A stretch of 64,000 nucleotides of DNA, taken from assembly GCF_000474745.1 (NCBI RefSeq), contig NZ_ASJR01000009.1, positions 48,622 to 112,621 of the forward strand. Direction: 5' to 3'. A program made the translations under genes and the position numbers. Every line of letters begins with the position of its first letter. Position 1 is the stretch's first letter. The DNA comes from Chitinivibrio alkaliphilus ACht1. GTDB taxonomy: Bacteria > Fibrobacterota > Chitinivibrionia > Chitinivibrionales > Chitinivibrionaceae. Below are positions 27,555-36,978 of the stretch, piece after piece. The notes below the pieces were generated by a model. It made no database searches, was not told the origin of the DNA, and worked only from the letters and a program-made list of their open reading frames with translations.

Positions 27555-28579
27555 CTGGAGAATGTCCGTAGTATTTCCGCGGCGATGCGATCAAGTGGTA
27601 GAAGCTGGTCTATGTGCCCGGCCTTATATGCTTCACGGGGCATGCCAAAAACGGTACTTGTTGCTTTGTCCTGTCCGATAGCCTTTGCTCGACCTTTTTT
27701 CTGAATCTGTTCCAATCCTGCTGTACCGTCACGCCCCATTCCGGTGAGGATAATTGCCATGACACGGTCTCCATATTCCTGAGCAATACTCCGAAAAAGG
27801 TAGTCAACAGAGGGGCGACAATGATGTTCCGGCGGATCGTTGGTTATACGTATTCGCCCATTGCCAACCTTCATATGACGTCCTCCGGGGGCAATATAGA
27901 CATACCCTGGGCGAAGGGGTTCTCCATCTTCTCCTTCTTTCACTGTGAGAGCGCATTTAGTATCAAGGGATGTCGCCAAGGCGGTGGTGAAACCTGCGGG
28001 CATGTGTTGGGTAATCACCATGGGGACGGGCAGGTCTTTGGGGAGGTTTGGTAAAATCGCACCAAGCGCTTTTGGTCCACCGGTTGAACAGCCCACGGCA
28101 AGAATTTCCGGACGTCCATAGGTTGGTTGTACAGGTGTCTTTCTCGTGTAAAGGTCCGAATGGTCAGGTCCTCTTTTCTCTGTGGGGAGGAGTATCTCAG
28201 CAAAGGTCTGTTGTAGTTGATCTGTGAGATGCTGCTGGTTTGTATCATCGGTGGTGTCCGGTTTGGCGATAAAAGAGAAGGCACCATCATCCAAGGCTCG
28301 AATGGTAGCCTCTTTTCCGTAGCGAGTGGTGGAACTGAGCATGATTACCGGGATGTGCGGCCAACGTTCTTTTATTATTTTTAAGGTCTTGATACCATCA
28401 AGTACGGGCATTTCCACATCAAGGGTAATAAGGTCGGGAGAGAGAAGCTCTATTTTTTCAAGAGCGTCCTTGCCGTCTCGTGCTTGCCCTGCCAAACGAA
28501 CTCCCTCAAGAGAGGTGATAATTTGTGAAAGGATTGTTCGATATACCAGAGAGTCATCAACTATAAGTACCCGTTTCAT
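27551..28579 (-). CDS. cheB: Chemotaxis response regulator methylesterase CheB
   Basis: About 342 residues from the ATG at 28579 (GGAGGAG upstream). Receiver domain with DDS, LDVEMPVLDG, then the methylesterase domain with catalytic Ser in CSTGGPKAL, His in QHMPAGFT and Asp in MGRDGTAG. It demethylates or deamidates chemoreceptors and is activated by CheA. A longer open frame upstream has no ribosome site. It overlaps cheW by 4 bp. Confidence 0.95.
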   Translation of the reverse strand: MKRVLIVDDSLVYRTILSQIITSLEGVRLAGQARDGKDALEKIELLSPDLITLDVEMPVLDGIKTLKIIKERWPHIPVIMLSSTTRYGKEATIRALDDGAFSFIAKPDTTDDTNQQHLTDQLQQTFAEILLPTEKRGPDHSDLYTRKTPVQPTYGRPEILAVGCSTGGPKALGAILPNLPKDLPVPMVITQHMPAGFTTALATSLDTKCALTVKEGEDGEPLRPGYVYIAPGGRHMKVGNGRIRITNDPPEHHCRPSVDYLFRSIAQEYGDRVMAIILTGMGRDGTAGLEQIQKKGRAKAIGQDKATSTVFGMPREAYKAGHIDQLLPLDRIAAEILRTFSR

Positions 28580-29037
28580 TGCTCCTCCGTAGGGCGTTTT
28601 GTAAAAAGACGCTGCAGTTGTAAAAGGGCGAAAAGCCGTTCTTCGTGGTGTATGGCCTGTTCTGCACAGGCGTGGAGAACAGGCGAGCTGTTTTGCGGCA
28701 GGGTATGTACACATTCATGAGAAATGGTTTTGCAGTCTTCAATACCTGTACTTATCAGGGCAAGAGGTTCCGTATCTCCTTGAGCAATTACGCAGAATGC
28801 TGGCCTTGTTGTTTCAATGGGGGTGAGATTTCCCGTAAAGAAAAGGGGGAGATCAAAGAGTGTTATGAGTGTTCCCCGGACATTAAGAATCCCACGAATA
28901 GGTTCGGGTACTCCGTAAACAGGAGTAAAGGTTGTAACCCTTTGTATCTCGTGGATATCTTGTAATTCGAGGGCAACCGACTCACTTCCCGCAGAAAAAA
29001 GAAGAACCTGAAGCTGTTTCGTGGTAGAATCACTCAT
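28576..29037 (-). CDS. cheW: Chemotaxis coupling protein CheW
   Basis: 153 residues with the CheW fold: [20 protein letters not shown], then [20 protein letters not shown]. It couples chemoreceptors to CheA. It overlaps the upstream MCP gene and the downstream cheB by 4 bp each. Confidence 0.93.
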   Translation of the reverse strand: MSDSTTKQLQVLLFSAGSESVALELQDIHEIQRVTTFTPVYGVPEPIRGILNVRGTLITLFDLPLFFTGNLTPIETTRPAFCVIAQGDTEPLALISTGIEDCKTISHECVHTLPQNSSPVLHACAEQAIHHEERLFALLQLQRLFTKRPTEEQ

Positions 29038-30626
29038 TCTATACCCTTTTCGTTCAGGTGTGGTCCATATTTTTTGTCCATACCTTGAATGTGATGAACG
29101 AGCCAGTCACGGAGAAATACCATGATTTCTATGAGATCGACAGTGGTATCTTCTTCTACATTTTGAATAATCGTACCGATGCGATCCAGATATTTTTCAT
29201 GGGCTTGTTTCTGTTGCGGCAGTTCAGGATAGGATGCTTGGTCCATGAGTCTCTCTTCATCGGCAAAATGCTCTACCGTATATGTTTGGAGCTCGCGGAG
29301 GCGATTCAACATTTCCTCCTTGGGAAGCCGTTCTTTAACCGCTTCACTGACACGATTAATACGTTGAAATATCCCTTTATGGTCATCGTTCATCTTCGCA
29401 ACATGAACATCGTATGAGCGGGAAAATGTGCAGAGAACAGGCTTGGCTTTCGTCCGTGTTTCCTTCTCTTGCCCAGGAAGAGTAATCTGATCAATACTAT
29501 CTCTCAGTGCTTCTCCCTGGCCGGTAGTTTCAAGGCTCAGGATATAGTTTGTGATGGCACTTTCTTTTATGGTATTGCTTTCTGATCGAATATTGGAAAT
29601 AGATTCCGCCACCCCTTGAGACAAATTATTGAGGTCTGCAATGGATATATTTACATCTTGTACTGCTTGGGCTCCCTGTTTTACATTTGTCACCATTTCA
29701 TCAATACGTTCCACGGTGTTTTGAATATGTGTAGCGATCGTTGTCGTACTGGCAGACTGCTCCTCTGCAGCAGAAGCAATCGTGGTAACAACATCGTTTA
29801 TTTCGCCAATGACAGAACGGATATCTTCTATTGTTTCAATAGTTTGATCAGTTGCTTCCTGAATAATATCTATTTTTGTACGGATATCCCCTGTTGCTTC
29901 GTGGGTTTGATGGGCAAGATCTTTTACCTCACGAGCCACAACCGCAAAGCCTTTTCCCGATTCTCCGGCCCGGGCTGCCTCGATGGTTGCGTTTAAGGCA
30001 AGAAGCTTTGTTTGATTTGATATGTCTGATATCGTGGTGGTCACCGCGCTAATCTCCTTGGCTGCGGTCTCAAGGGCGGTAACCCGGTGTGAAGATTCTT
30101 CTGCTCGATCGAGGGCACGTGTGGTTATTCCTGTAGCCTGTTCGGTACTGTCTGCTATCTCATGAGCAGCAATAGAGAGCTCTTTGGTACTGTCTTCTAT
30201 GGAGGTTAAGGCGTTTCGACTCTCTCCGGAACCATCGGCAATGGTTTGCATATTAATACTTAACTCTTCCGTAGCAGATGAGACGGTATTCATATTGGTG
30301 CTCATCTCTGTGGTTGATTCGGCCACGGCGGAAGTATACTCGTAGATTTGAATATTCTTGTCTCGGATGGTTTTGCTTTCTTTGTTTAGCGCCTTCGAGG
30401 AGGTAAGCATCCCAGAGGAGGAAGAGAGTGCTTCCGAGAAGGTTTCTTTAAATGCCTTGTATACTTGGGCAAGTTCAGAAAACACCCCGGTTGAATCGTC
30501 TTCTACTTCCGGAAAGGGGCTGGAAAAATCATAGTGCGCCAGCTTTTGTAAGGTCTTTCTGAGGAGATCAATCTCCTTTTGAGATACGGTGCTCTGTGAG
30601 CTCTTTTTTCGAAATGTATTAAACAT
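29034..30626 (-). CDS. Soluble methyl-accepting chemotaxis protein with C-terminal hemerythrin domain
   Basis: 530 residues with no transmembrane segment. The N-terminal part to ~150 is helical. The MCP signalling hairpin follows, with the tip segment [21 protein letters not shown], an [10 protein letters not shown] arm and a GKGFAVVA motif. The last ~135 residues are a bacteriohemerythrin domain with His-rich ligand sites ([32 protein letters not shown]). The domain binds a di-iron site and probably senses O2, NO or redox state. A paralogue lies at 33701-35271. Confidence 0.9.
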   Translation of the reverse strand: MFNTFRKKSSQSTVSQKEIDLLRKTLQKLAHYDFSSPFPEVEDDSTGVFSELAQVYKAFKETFSEALSSSSGMLTSSKALNKESKTIRDKNIQIYEYTSAVAESTTEMSTNMNTVSSATEELSINMQTIADGSGESRNALTSIEDSTKELSIAAHEIADSTEQATGITTRALDRAEESSHRVTALETAAKEISAVTTTISDISNQTKLLALNATIEAARAGESGKGFAVVAREVKDLAHQTHEATGDIRTKIDIIQEATDQTIETIEDIRSVIGEINDVVTTIASAAEEQSASTTTIATHIQNTVERIDEMVTNVKQGAQAVQDVNISIADLNNLSQGVAESISNIRSESNTIKESAITNYILSLETTGQGEALRDSIDQITLPGQEKETRTKAKPVLCTFSRSYDVHVAKMNDDHKGIFQRINRVSEAVKERLPKEEMLNRLRELQTYTVEHFADEERLMDQASYPELPQQKQAHEKYLDRIGTIIQNVEEDTTVDLIEIMVFLRDWLVHHIQGMDKKYGPHLNEKGIE

Positions 30627-30635
30627 TGTTACTCC

Positions 30636-33600
30636 TTAAGGGAGGTATTTTTGACAGGTTTCAATAATTTGACTTTTATCAATCTTAATGAGATATTCTG
30701 TGATTCCTGCTTCTATTCCACTGCGCTGATCACTCGGTGCAGAGAGGGTGGTACACGCAATAATAGGGGTGTTTTTGTAGGATGGTAGCTTACGTGCCTC
30801 TTTGGCAAGTTGTAATCCATCTACACGGGGCATTTCTATATCGGTAAGGATTAGATCAATAGCATCATTCTCACGAAGGATTTCTATTGCTCTTTGACCA
30901 TCTTCAACCACAATTTTATCATAGTTAAGTTCCTCCGCAATAGATTCCAGTTGTGCTCGGAAAAAAGCAGAATCTTCCGCAATAAGAACGGTATGTTTTT
31001 CTGTGGTACGGGGAAGGGATTCATCTCGAATAAGATCGGGACACCCATATTTTACCATTTGGTAGAGATCAATAATGGCGGTGGTTTTTCCTTGAATTGA
31101 CAGGGTGCCCATAATTCCCTTTTGCACATAAGCGTGTGCATCAATTTCTCCACGAACATATTCGATATCATGAATTTCTGAGACCATGAGTCCAACGCGA
31201 AGACCGGTCATTTCAAAAAGCAGAATATGGTAGCGGGAACTCTCCGGTAGAGGGGGGGTATCAAGCACCATGTCGGGTGTGATGAGGGGAACAGTTTTTC
31301 CCTCATACGAAATAACCCTTCGTGACCCCAAGGATTCAATATCTGATCTTTTTACGGGGTGGATGCGTTGGATAAGATCCATGGGGACTGCGTAGTTTGT
31401 TGCATCACCTTCATGTGACACGGTTAATATGGCATGGGTATCTTTCGGAAGTGATTCCTCATCACGGGGGCGGGAAATCTGCTGTATTGAGTTTTGTTCA
31501 TTACTGATATGGGGAGACCTTTGAATACTGTCAATATTGAGAATTAAGGCGGTTTCTCCATTTCCTAAAAGGGTGGCACCACTGTAGTAGGGAGCTTGTT
31601 TGATATGATATCCAAGGGGTTTTACCACAATTTCTTCAGAATCCCCTAAGGAGTCTACCACAAGGCCATATAAAGAAGTTTCTGTTTGCACGATTACGAT
31701 GTGCAAAAAACTTGCGGGGGCTCTACGGCGCTCTTTTCCTTGTGTTCTCATCTCTCTTATGGGCTTTGCATCTCTATGTTCTGTAAGATCTTCTGATCGC
31801 CGGTCTGCAATTCTTTGACGACGATCTGTGAGAACTTCCCCTGGAGCGGTTCTAATTTCTGCCGGTGGAATACCAAGAATATCAGAGAGACGGGCGAGGG
31901 GTATCAAGGTATCTTCCCATGATACAACGGCACCATCACCAATCGTATAGATCTTCTGAGCTCTTTCAGCGGGGGGGATACGCATAATTGTCAGGATGTT
32001 CTTTTGCGGGATCGCAAAAATTTCACCCTGTGTTTTTACGGTAAGACAGGGCATAATAGAGAGGAGTAAGGGAAGTTTTATCGTAACGGTTGTTCCCGCA
32101 TTGGGGCTTGATTCAAGGGAGAGTTTTCCCCCTACGGAGGTGATGGTTCGGTATACTACATCCATTCCTACTCCGCGTCCTGAGATGTCTGTTATTTCTG
32201 CTGCGGTGGAAAATCCCGGACGGAAGATAAGAAAACGGAGCTCCTCTTCGCTCATGCGATCACACTCTTCACGGGTCGCAACGCCCTTTTCTACGGCGGC
32301 TGTTGCTATCTTTACGGGGTCCATTCCTGCGCCGTCATCTCGAATTGAGAGGCGAATCAGATCGGTCTCTCGTGTGGCAGAAATATGTAGCGTTCCTTCC
32401 CGCGGTTTGCCCTGTTGCTGTCGTATGTCGGGTGACTCTATACCATGGTCAAGGGCATTTCGTACTAAATGGGTTAGGGGATCCCCAATAGTTTCAATAA
32501 TTGTACGATCCAGTTCTACTTCGGCACCGTCAATGCGAAGTGATACCTCTTTTCCTACCTTTTTCGAGAGATCTCGGACAATACGTTTAAACTTGTCAAA
32601 AACGACTCCCAAAGGCTGCAGGCGTGTTTTTAACACCGTATCCTGCAGTTCGCTTGTTATGGTGTTTAATCTGCTTGCTGTGTGGGTTATGGGGGAGTGC
32701 TGCTCTTTCTCTACTGTACTCAAAAGTTCATTTCGCGTCAGCACGAGTTCTGCCGTAAGGTTGAGGAGCGTATCAATAGTACTAAGATGTATACGAATTG
32801 ATGTATCCTCAGCTCGTCCCTTGGGACGTGGTGCGTTGTTTCCTTGCGGCGTACTTTTGCCTTTATGAGTCTTTTTTTTCACAGGTTTCGTTTTTGGAGC
32901 TTCTGTGGAATATTCCAGCATATAGTCATGAGGAATTTCTGATAGAGCAGCAAACCGGTGTGTGGTAATTGTTTCCACTTGTGTTTGTGGAAGGGAGAGT
33001 GCTTCCGCAAAAAGATTGGGCTCTAAAACCGTTGCGCCGACAAAAAATTCGCGAGTTCCTTGGTCAGGCGTTGTTTCTGTGGAACAGCATGAAGATAGAA
33101 TGGTTACAAGGGAGGCAATGTTTTCTCGCCACTGTTTTTCTTTCTCTTCGGAGTTTTCCAGGGCAAGGTCGTAATAGAAAAAATACAGACAGGGCTCTTC
33201 CTTTTGGGCTGTCATGATTTTCTTTGCGGGTATTTCAAACAGGACAACTCCCTGCGCGGTTTTGAGTTGTAGTACCTGTTCTGTATGGGGTGTGGAGGAG
33301 GTTTCTTGAGAGAGACTCTCATTTTGTAGTGTCATGAGAGTATTAACCAGTTCTTCTATGGAAATATCTCCTGCATCCTCGGGCGATTCAAGCAAGGAGC
33401 CAAGTGTGTCTGTTCCAGCAAGAAGGGCTGAGATAAGAGATTCTGTGAGGGCATATTTGTGTTCCCGGAGATCTCCCAGAATATTTTCCATGGTATGGGC
33501 AAGGGCATGCACTTTTTCCATACTAAAGAAACCTGCTCCTCCTTTTATTGTATGGATGGCACGAAACAGTTCGTTAATTTCCTCTGTTCCCGTAGGCGAA

Positions 33601-33701
33601 TCTTCCTCTTCAAGATCCAAAAGAAGTTGTTCTACCTGATGGAGGTATTCCCGAGACTCTTCGATAAACAGCTGTACGAGTTCTTCTTCTTGTTGTCCCA
33701 T
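30636..33701 (-). CDS. cheA: Hybrid chemotaxis histidine kinase CheA with receiver domain
   Basis: 1021 residues, longer than usual. Order: Hpt domain (phospho-His in IHTIKGGAGFF, near residue 50); linker and a P2-like region (150-280); dimerisation helices (~310); HATPase (LTHLVRNALDHGIESPD, SGRGVGMDVV; 370-560); a CheW-like domain with a very basic insert rich in R-R-x motifs (~650-690); a second CheW-like domain (~740-880); and a C-terminal receiver (AEDSAFF, LTDIEMPRVDG, ~905-1021). It phosphorylates CheY and CheB. The start codon shares bases with the upstream MCP stop. Confidence 0.93.
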   Translation of the reverse strand: MGQQEEELVQLFIEESREYLHQVEQLLLDLEEEDSPTGTEEINELFRAIHTIKGGAGFFSMEKVHALAHTMENILGDLREHKYALTESLISALLAGTDTLGSLLESPEDAGDISIEELVNTLMTLQNESLSQETSSTPHTEQVLQLKTAQGVVLFEIPAKKIMTAQKEEPCLYFFYYDLALENSEEKEKQWRENIASLVTILSSCCSTETTPDQGTREFFVGATVLEPNLFAEALSLPQTQVETITTHRFAALSEIPHDYMLEYSTEAPKTKPVKKKTHKGKSTPQGNNAPRPKGRAEDTSIRIHLSTIDTLLNLTAELVLTRNELLSTVEKEQHSPITHTASRLNTITSELQDTVLKTRLQPLGVVFDKFKRIVRDLSKKVGKEVSLRIDGAEVELDRTIIETIGDPLTHLVRNALDHGIESPDIRQQQGKPREGTLHISATRETDLIRLSIRDDGAGMDPVKIATAAVEKGVATREECDRMSEEELRFLIFRPGFSTAAEITDISGRGVGMDVVYRTITSVGGKLSLESSPNAGTTVTIKLPLLLSIMPCLTVKTQGEIFAIPQKNILTIMRIPPAERAQKIYTIGDGAVVSWEDTLIPLARLSDILGIPPAEIRTAPGEVLTDRRQRIADRRSEDLTEHRDAKPIREMRTQGKERRRAPASFLHIVIVQTETSLYGLVVDSLGDSEEIVVKPLGYHIKQAPYYSGATLLGNGETALILNIDSIQRSPHISNEQNSIQQISRPRDEESLPKDTHAILTVSHEGDATNYAVPMDLIQRIHPVKRSDIESLGSRRVISYEGKTVPLITPDMVLDTPPLPESSRYHILLFEMTGLRVGLMVSEIHDIEYVRGEIDAHAYVQKGIMGTLSIQGKTTAIIDLYQMVKYGCPDLIRDESLPRTTEKHTVLIAEDSAFFRAQLESIAEELNYDKIVVEDGQRAIEILRENDAIDLILTDIEMPRVDGLQLAKEARKLPSYKNTPIIACTTLSAPSDQRSGIEAGITEYLIKIDKSQIIETCQKYLP

Positions 33702-35271
33702 TACTGATGCGTCCGTGTAATAAAGAATTTACTATATTTCATATCATCTTTCATGATATGGGTATACAGCCAGTCTCGAAGAAAAAGGAGCACATCAAAG
33801 AGATTGAGGTCTTTTCCTTCTTCCAAATCGTGAATTATTTCTGTCACCTTCCCTAAGAGTTTTCCGTGAGCCCTGCTGTGTTCTGAATAGAGCGGATATC
33901 CCTCTTTTTCCATGAGGGTCTCTTCATCGGAGAAATGTTTTTGCGTAAATTGGGCAAATTCCTTACAGAGTGGAAGGAGCGTATGAAGAGGGGTGTTGGT
34001 CTTAATTTTTTCATGAATGGTGTTTACATAGTTAAAGATCTTTTGGTGTTCCTCATTAAAAAGAGCTATGCCCACATTAAACTGATGGGTAAAATGTGCA
34101 AGCGCCGGTGTCCGTCCTTGAGTTGTTCTAACAGGAAAATATTGTGATAGGGCAATCATGGTTTCGCCTTGGCTGGATGTTTCCAAGGAGAGGGCATAAT
34201 TGGTGACAGTTTCCTGTGAAATTCGTTCTGTTTCCTGAGATATTTTTGATAAGGTTTCCTGAGCATTCGTAGAGAGCGAGACAGTCTCTTCGATACATGC
34301 TTGTACGTCCCCAAGGGCTTCTTTGCCTTGTGCGACATGAGATACCATGTTATGTATCTGAGACCTGTTTTTCTGTATTGATTCTAAGAGTCGGCTCATA
34401 AGTTCTGTTTGATTTTGGGTGGATGACGTTATTCCGCCCATCTCTGAGCTCAGGGAGTCTATTATATCTGTGATTTGCGCAATTGATTTGGTGGTAGCCT
34501 GAGTTGCCTCTTGGATTTGAGCAATACGGTTGTTTATGTCCGTTGTTGCGGCGTTTGTCTGCTGTGCGAGTTCCTTCACTTCACGTGCCACCACGGCAAA
34601 ACCTTTTCCCGCCTCACCCGCCCGGGCGGCTTCAATTGTTGCATTGAGTGCAAGGAGTTTTGTTTGTTCAGAAATATCCGCAATTGTTGTGGTTACGGCG
34701 CCAATTTCCGAGGTGGCTTTTTCTAAGGACTCCACATGGTGGACGCTCTTTTCGGCTTCCCGTTGTGAGTTCGTCGTAATTTCTCCGGTTCGCTGCGCTA
34801 TGGCGGCGATGCTCTCTGCATCGGCATAGGTTGTTTCTGTTGTGTTTTGCAGTTCCTGAATCATTTCCTGGGTATGGCTTGCACTCTGTGCAACAGTCTG
34901 CATGGTTTGCGAAAGGTCTTCATTTTTTGAAGAGATGGTGGTAATTTTAGCCTGCATTTCCTTTGAGAGGTGAGTCGTTTTGGCTGTTTCAACATGAATA
35001 GAACGGGCATTGGTATAAATAGAGCGACTGCTTGCATCAAGATTTTTTGATGATCGAGCTTGTGTTTTCAGTAAAGAACTTACCTCTTCAAGGTTTTTTT
35101 CTGCGCCGCTGCTTTCTTCTCAAGGTTTTCTAGCAGGGTGGAAAACTCTTCCTTTGTGAGTCCTTCGCAGGAGGTTTGTTGTACCCCGCATACTGTACAG
35201 AGCAGTGAAAGTACTCGTTCAATATCCTCGTGCTGGAGGTGAAGCGTGGGGGATTTTCCTCGAAAAAGCAT
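33701..35271 (-). CDS. Second soluble hemerythrin-type MCP, interrupted by one frame break
   Basis: The N-terminal frame ([13 protein letters not shown]) stops at 35080; the signalling and hemerythrin domains continue in another frame to 33701. Adding one A to the 7-base A run (coding strand, 35094-35100) joins them through [13 protein letters not shown] into about 523 residues, the length of its paralogue. The signalling tip ([21 protein letters not shown]) and hemerythrin ligands ([33 protein letters not shown]) match the first MCP. The N-terminus has two cysteines ([10 protein letters not shown]). No membrane segment. Confidence 0.82.
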
Positions 35272-35286
35272 ATAACACCTCGTTTC

Positions 35287-35886
35287 TTATGTTGTCAGTA
35301 TATGCGTGAGTATGGTATCTGCCTGTAGAGCAGCCACCATATTTACGCGGGGTGAAAGGGGCGGGGTTGTTTCCGTCACTCCTTGGGTAAAGTCTCCAAT
35401 AAAGTAAAACGTATCCTTGATTTTCTGTACCGTAATACTCTCCGTATTGCCGTATCCGGCAAGCCCCGATGCTGCCACAAGGAGCTTGGGTGAGTTTAGG
35501 AATGACTCAACAATCATTCTCTTTGCCGCAACTTCATCAAAGGCTTCAACAACCACGGTGCACTCGGTAAAGAGTGAGGAGATGTTTTCCGGGGTGATTC
35601 TAAGCTTTTGGCAGGTTATATCAAGGGACGGTTCAATTCGCAGGAGGTTTTCTTGCAGAGCATCAACCTTTGCTTTGCCCACTTGGTCACGGAAAAAAAA
35701 CTGCCGATTTAAATTTGAGTAGTCTACGGTATCAAAATCGTATAGAAAGAATTTCGTAAACCCAGACCGCACAAGGTTCATGGCACAGTTTGACCCCAGC
35801 CCACCCGTACCAGCAATTCCAATGGTGGTTTCGGTGATCTTTCTATACGATGTATCATCGTACAATGCTTTAAAATATTTGTTCAT
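35287..35886 (-). CDS. ThiF-family adenylyltransferase (ThiF family 2 type) inside the chemotaxis operon
   Basis: About 199 residues from the ATG at 35886. It has the nucleotide-binding GIAGTGGLGSNCAMNL, the DFDTVDYSNLNRQFFF motif with the Arg that contacts ATP, GKAKVDALQ, VVVEAFDEV, and late AASGLAGYG. It is the small E1-like type that occurs without the C-terminal Cys domain. Usual relatives activate sulfur-carrier proteins for thiamine or other cofactors. No thi gene is nearby; its neighbours are cheX-like (8 bp upstream) and an MCP (15 bp downstream). Confidence 0.85.
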   Translation of the reverse strand: MNKYFKALYDDTSYRKITETTIGIAGTGGLGSNCAMNLVRSGFTKFFLYDFDTVDYSNLNRQFFFRDQVGKAKVDALQENLLRIEPSLDITCQKLRITPENISSLFTECTVVVEAFDEVAAKRMIVESFLNSPKLLVAASGLAGYGNTESITVQKIKDTFYFIGDFTQGVTETTPPLSPRVNMVAALQADTILTHILTT

Positions 35887-35893
35887 TTCATCT

Positions 35894-36369
35894 CTATGCT
35901 TTCTTCTCCCTGTTTTTTCGTGCAGCAAATACAACGGTAAGGATATGTCCCCCATCAATTTCAACAGTTCCCTGCACACTATCTACTTTATGTGATGCTG
36001 ATTCATTAACTGAGTATATGGGAATTGATTGCTCCAGGAAGCCGAAGAAATCAGAAAAATCAGATTTATCTCCAATCAGACCGAAGAAGGTATTTGCAAT
36101 TTCTCCAAATAAATCTTGTATCTCATCCTTGTCCTCGGCAAACTCTGAGGCAACAGAATCCGCGATGCCAAAAAAATAACTGCCTGGTATTGTGCATTTG
36201 AACTAGATACGGAAAGGATATGGTCTGCTCGCATATCCGTACTCTTGGCCGTTTTCCATGTGGATTTGACGGGCTGACAGTCCTCCATGAGGAGTGCTTC
36301 AACGGATTCAGCAGCAACTGAGCTGATGGTGTCAATACAGTTCTTTAATATCTCATGTATCTGTGGCAT
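35894..36369 (-). CDS. CheX-like chemotaxis phosphatase, interrupted by one frame break
   Basis: The first ~66 residues (MPQIHEILKNCIDTISS) run from 36369 to the A7 run at 36170-36176, after which the frame is lost. Adding one base to the T run (coding strand) continues as FFGIADSVASEFAEDKDEI, then DLFGEIANTFFGLIGDKSD, which holds the CheX E-x2-N catalytic pattern, and ends at 35894 (about 158 residues). It would be the first gene of the chemotaxis operon. Alternative: a CheC-like paralogue. Confidence 0.75.
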
Positions 36370-36443
36370 ACACTCTCCTTGAATAGATATCTAAGAGTAT
36401 ACCACGCCACGCACATACCTGCAATAAAAAAATGATGTATCCT

Positions 36444-36473
36444 AAAAAGGGGAGCTCTTGGAGCCCCCCTTTT
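36444..36473 (-). terminator. Intrinsic terminator of the V-ATPase operon
   Basis: On the minus strand a GC-rich hairpin (GGGGGCTCC against GCTCCCC) is followed by a T run (36444-36448 on the plus strand as A). It lies between the V-ATPase K subunit stop and the start of the chemotaxis operon. Confidence 0.75.
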
Positions 36474-36496
36474 CCTGTTTGCGGTGTAAGTATTCT

Positions 36497-36958
36497 TTAC
36501 AGAAGATTTAGCATAAGAATTGCTGCGACCAAGGCAAGGATCGCATAAAATTCGGGAAATGCTGCGAGAATAAGGGTGTTACCGAAAACGTCATGTCCGC
36601 TGCCGATGGCAGAAATACCGTTGGCACACACTTTTCCCTGCTGAATGGCAGAAATAAGAGCTGCAATACCGATCGCGAGTCCCGCTGCAAGGACAATACC
36701 GCCTTGAAAGGCCGTGAGCTCTTCTCCGCCGACGGCACCAATCTGATTATTGTACATAATGAAGCCGACAAACCCATAGAGCCCTTGCGTTGCCGGAAGG
36801 GCCGCAAGTACCATGCCGTTACCAAATGCTTCAGGTTTCTTTTTTAGCATACCCACTACGGATGAGCCGCCAATAGCTGTTCCAATTGCAGATCCTGCCC
36901 CGGAAAGCCCGATCATGAGTCCAATACCTGTTAGTGCCAGAATAGTTCCAATATCCAT
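36497..36958 (-). CDS. ntpK: V-type ATPase subunit K (rotor ring, NtpK/AtpK)
   Basis: 153 residues, four transmembrane helices from two fused hairpins. Compared with the Na+-binding NtpK, the ligand motifs are kept: LPATQGLYGF (Thr, Gln), AIQQGK (Gln) and FPEFYAIL (Glu, Tyr). These point to Na+ coupling. It forms the membrane rotor of the V1Vo complex. It is the last gene of the operon E-DUF2764-A-B-D-I-K. Confidence 0.93.
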   Translation of the reverse strand: MDIGTILALTGIGLMIGLSGAGSAIGTAIGGSSVVGMLKKKPEAFGNGMVLAALPATQGLYGFVGFIMYNNQIGAVGGEELTAFQGGIVLAAGLAIGIAALISAIQQGKVCANGISAIGSGHDVFGNTLILAAFPEFYAILALVAAILMLNLL

Positions 36959-36978
36959 AGAAAATCCTCCGTTGTTGG

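Noticed and set aside
31996..32868. Long plus-strand open frame of 290 codons
   Set aside because: It lies wholly opposite the cheA coding region, has a Ser/Arg-rich composition typical of antisense frames and no ribosome site.
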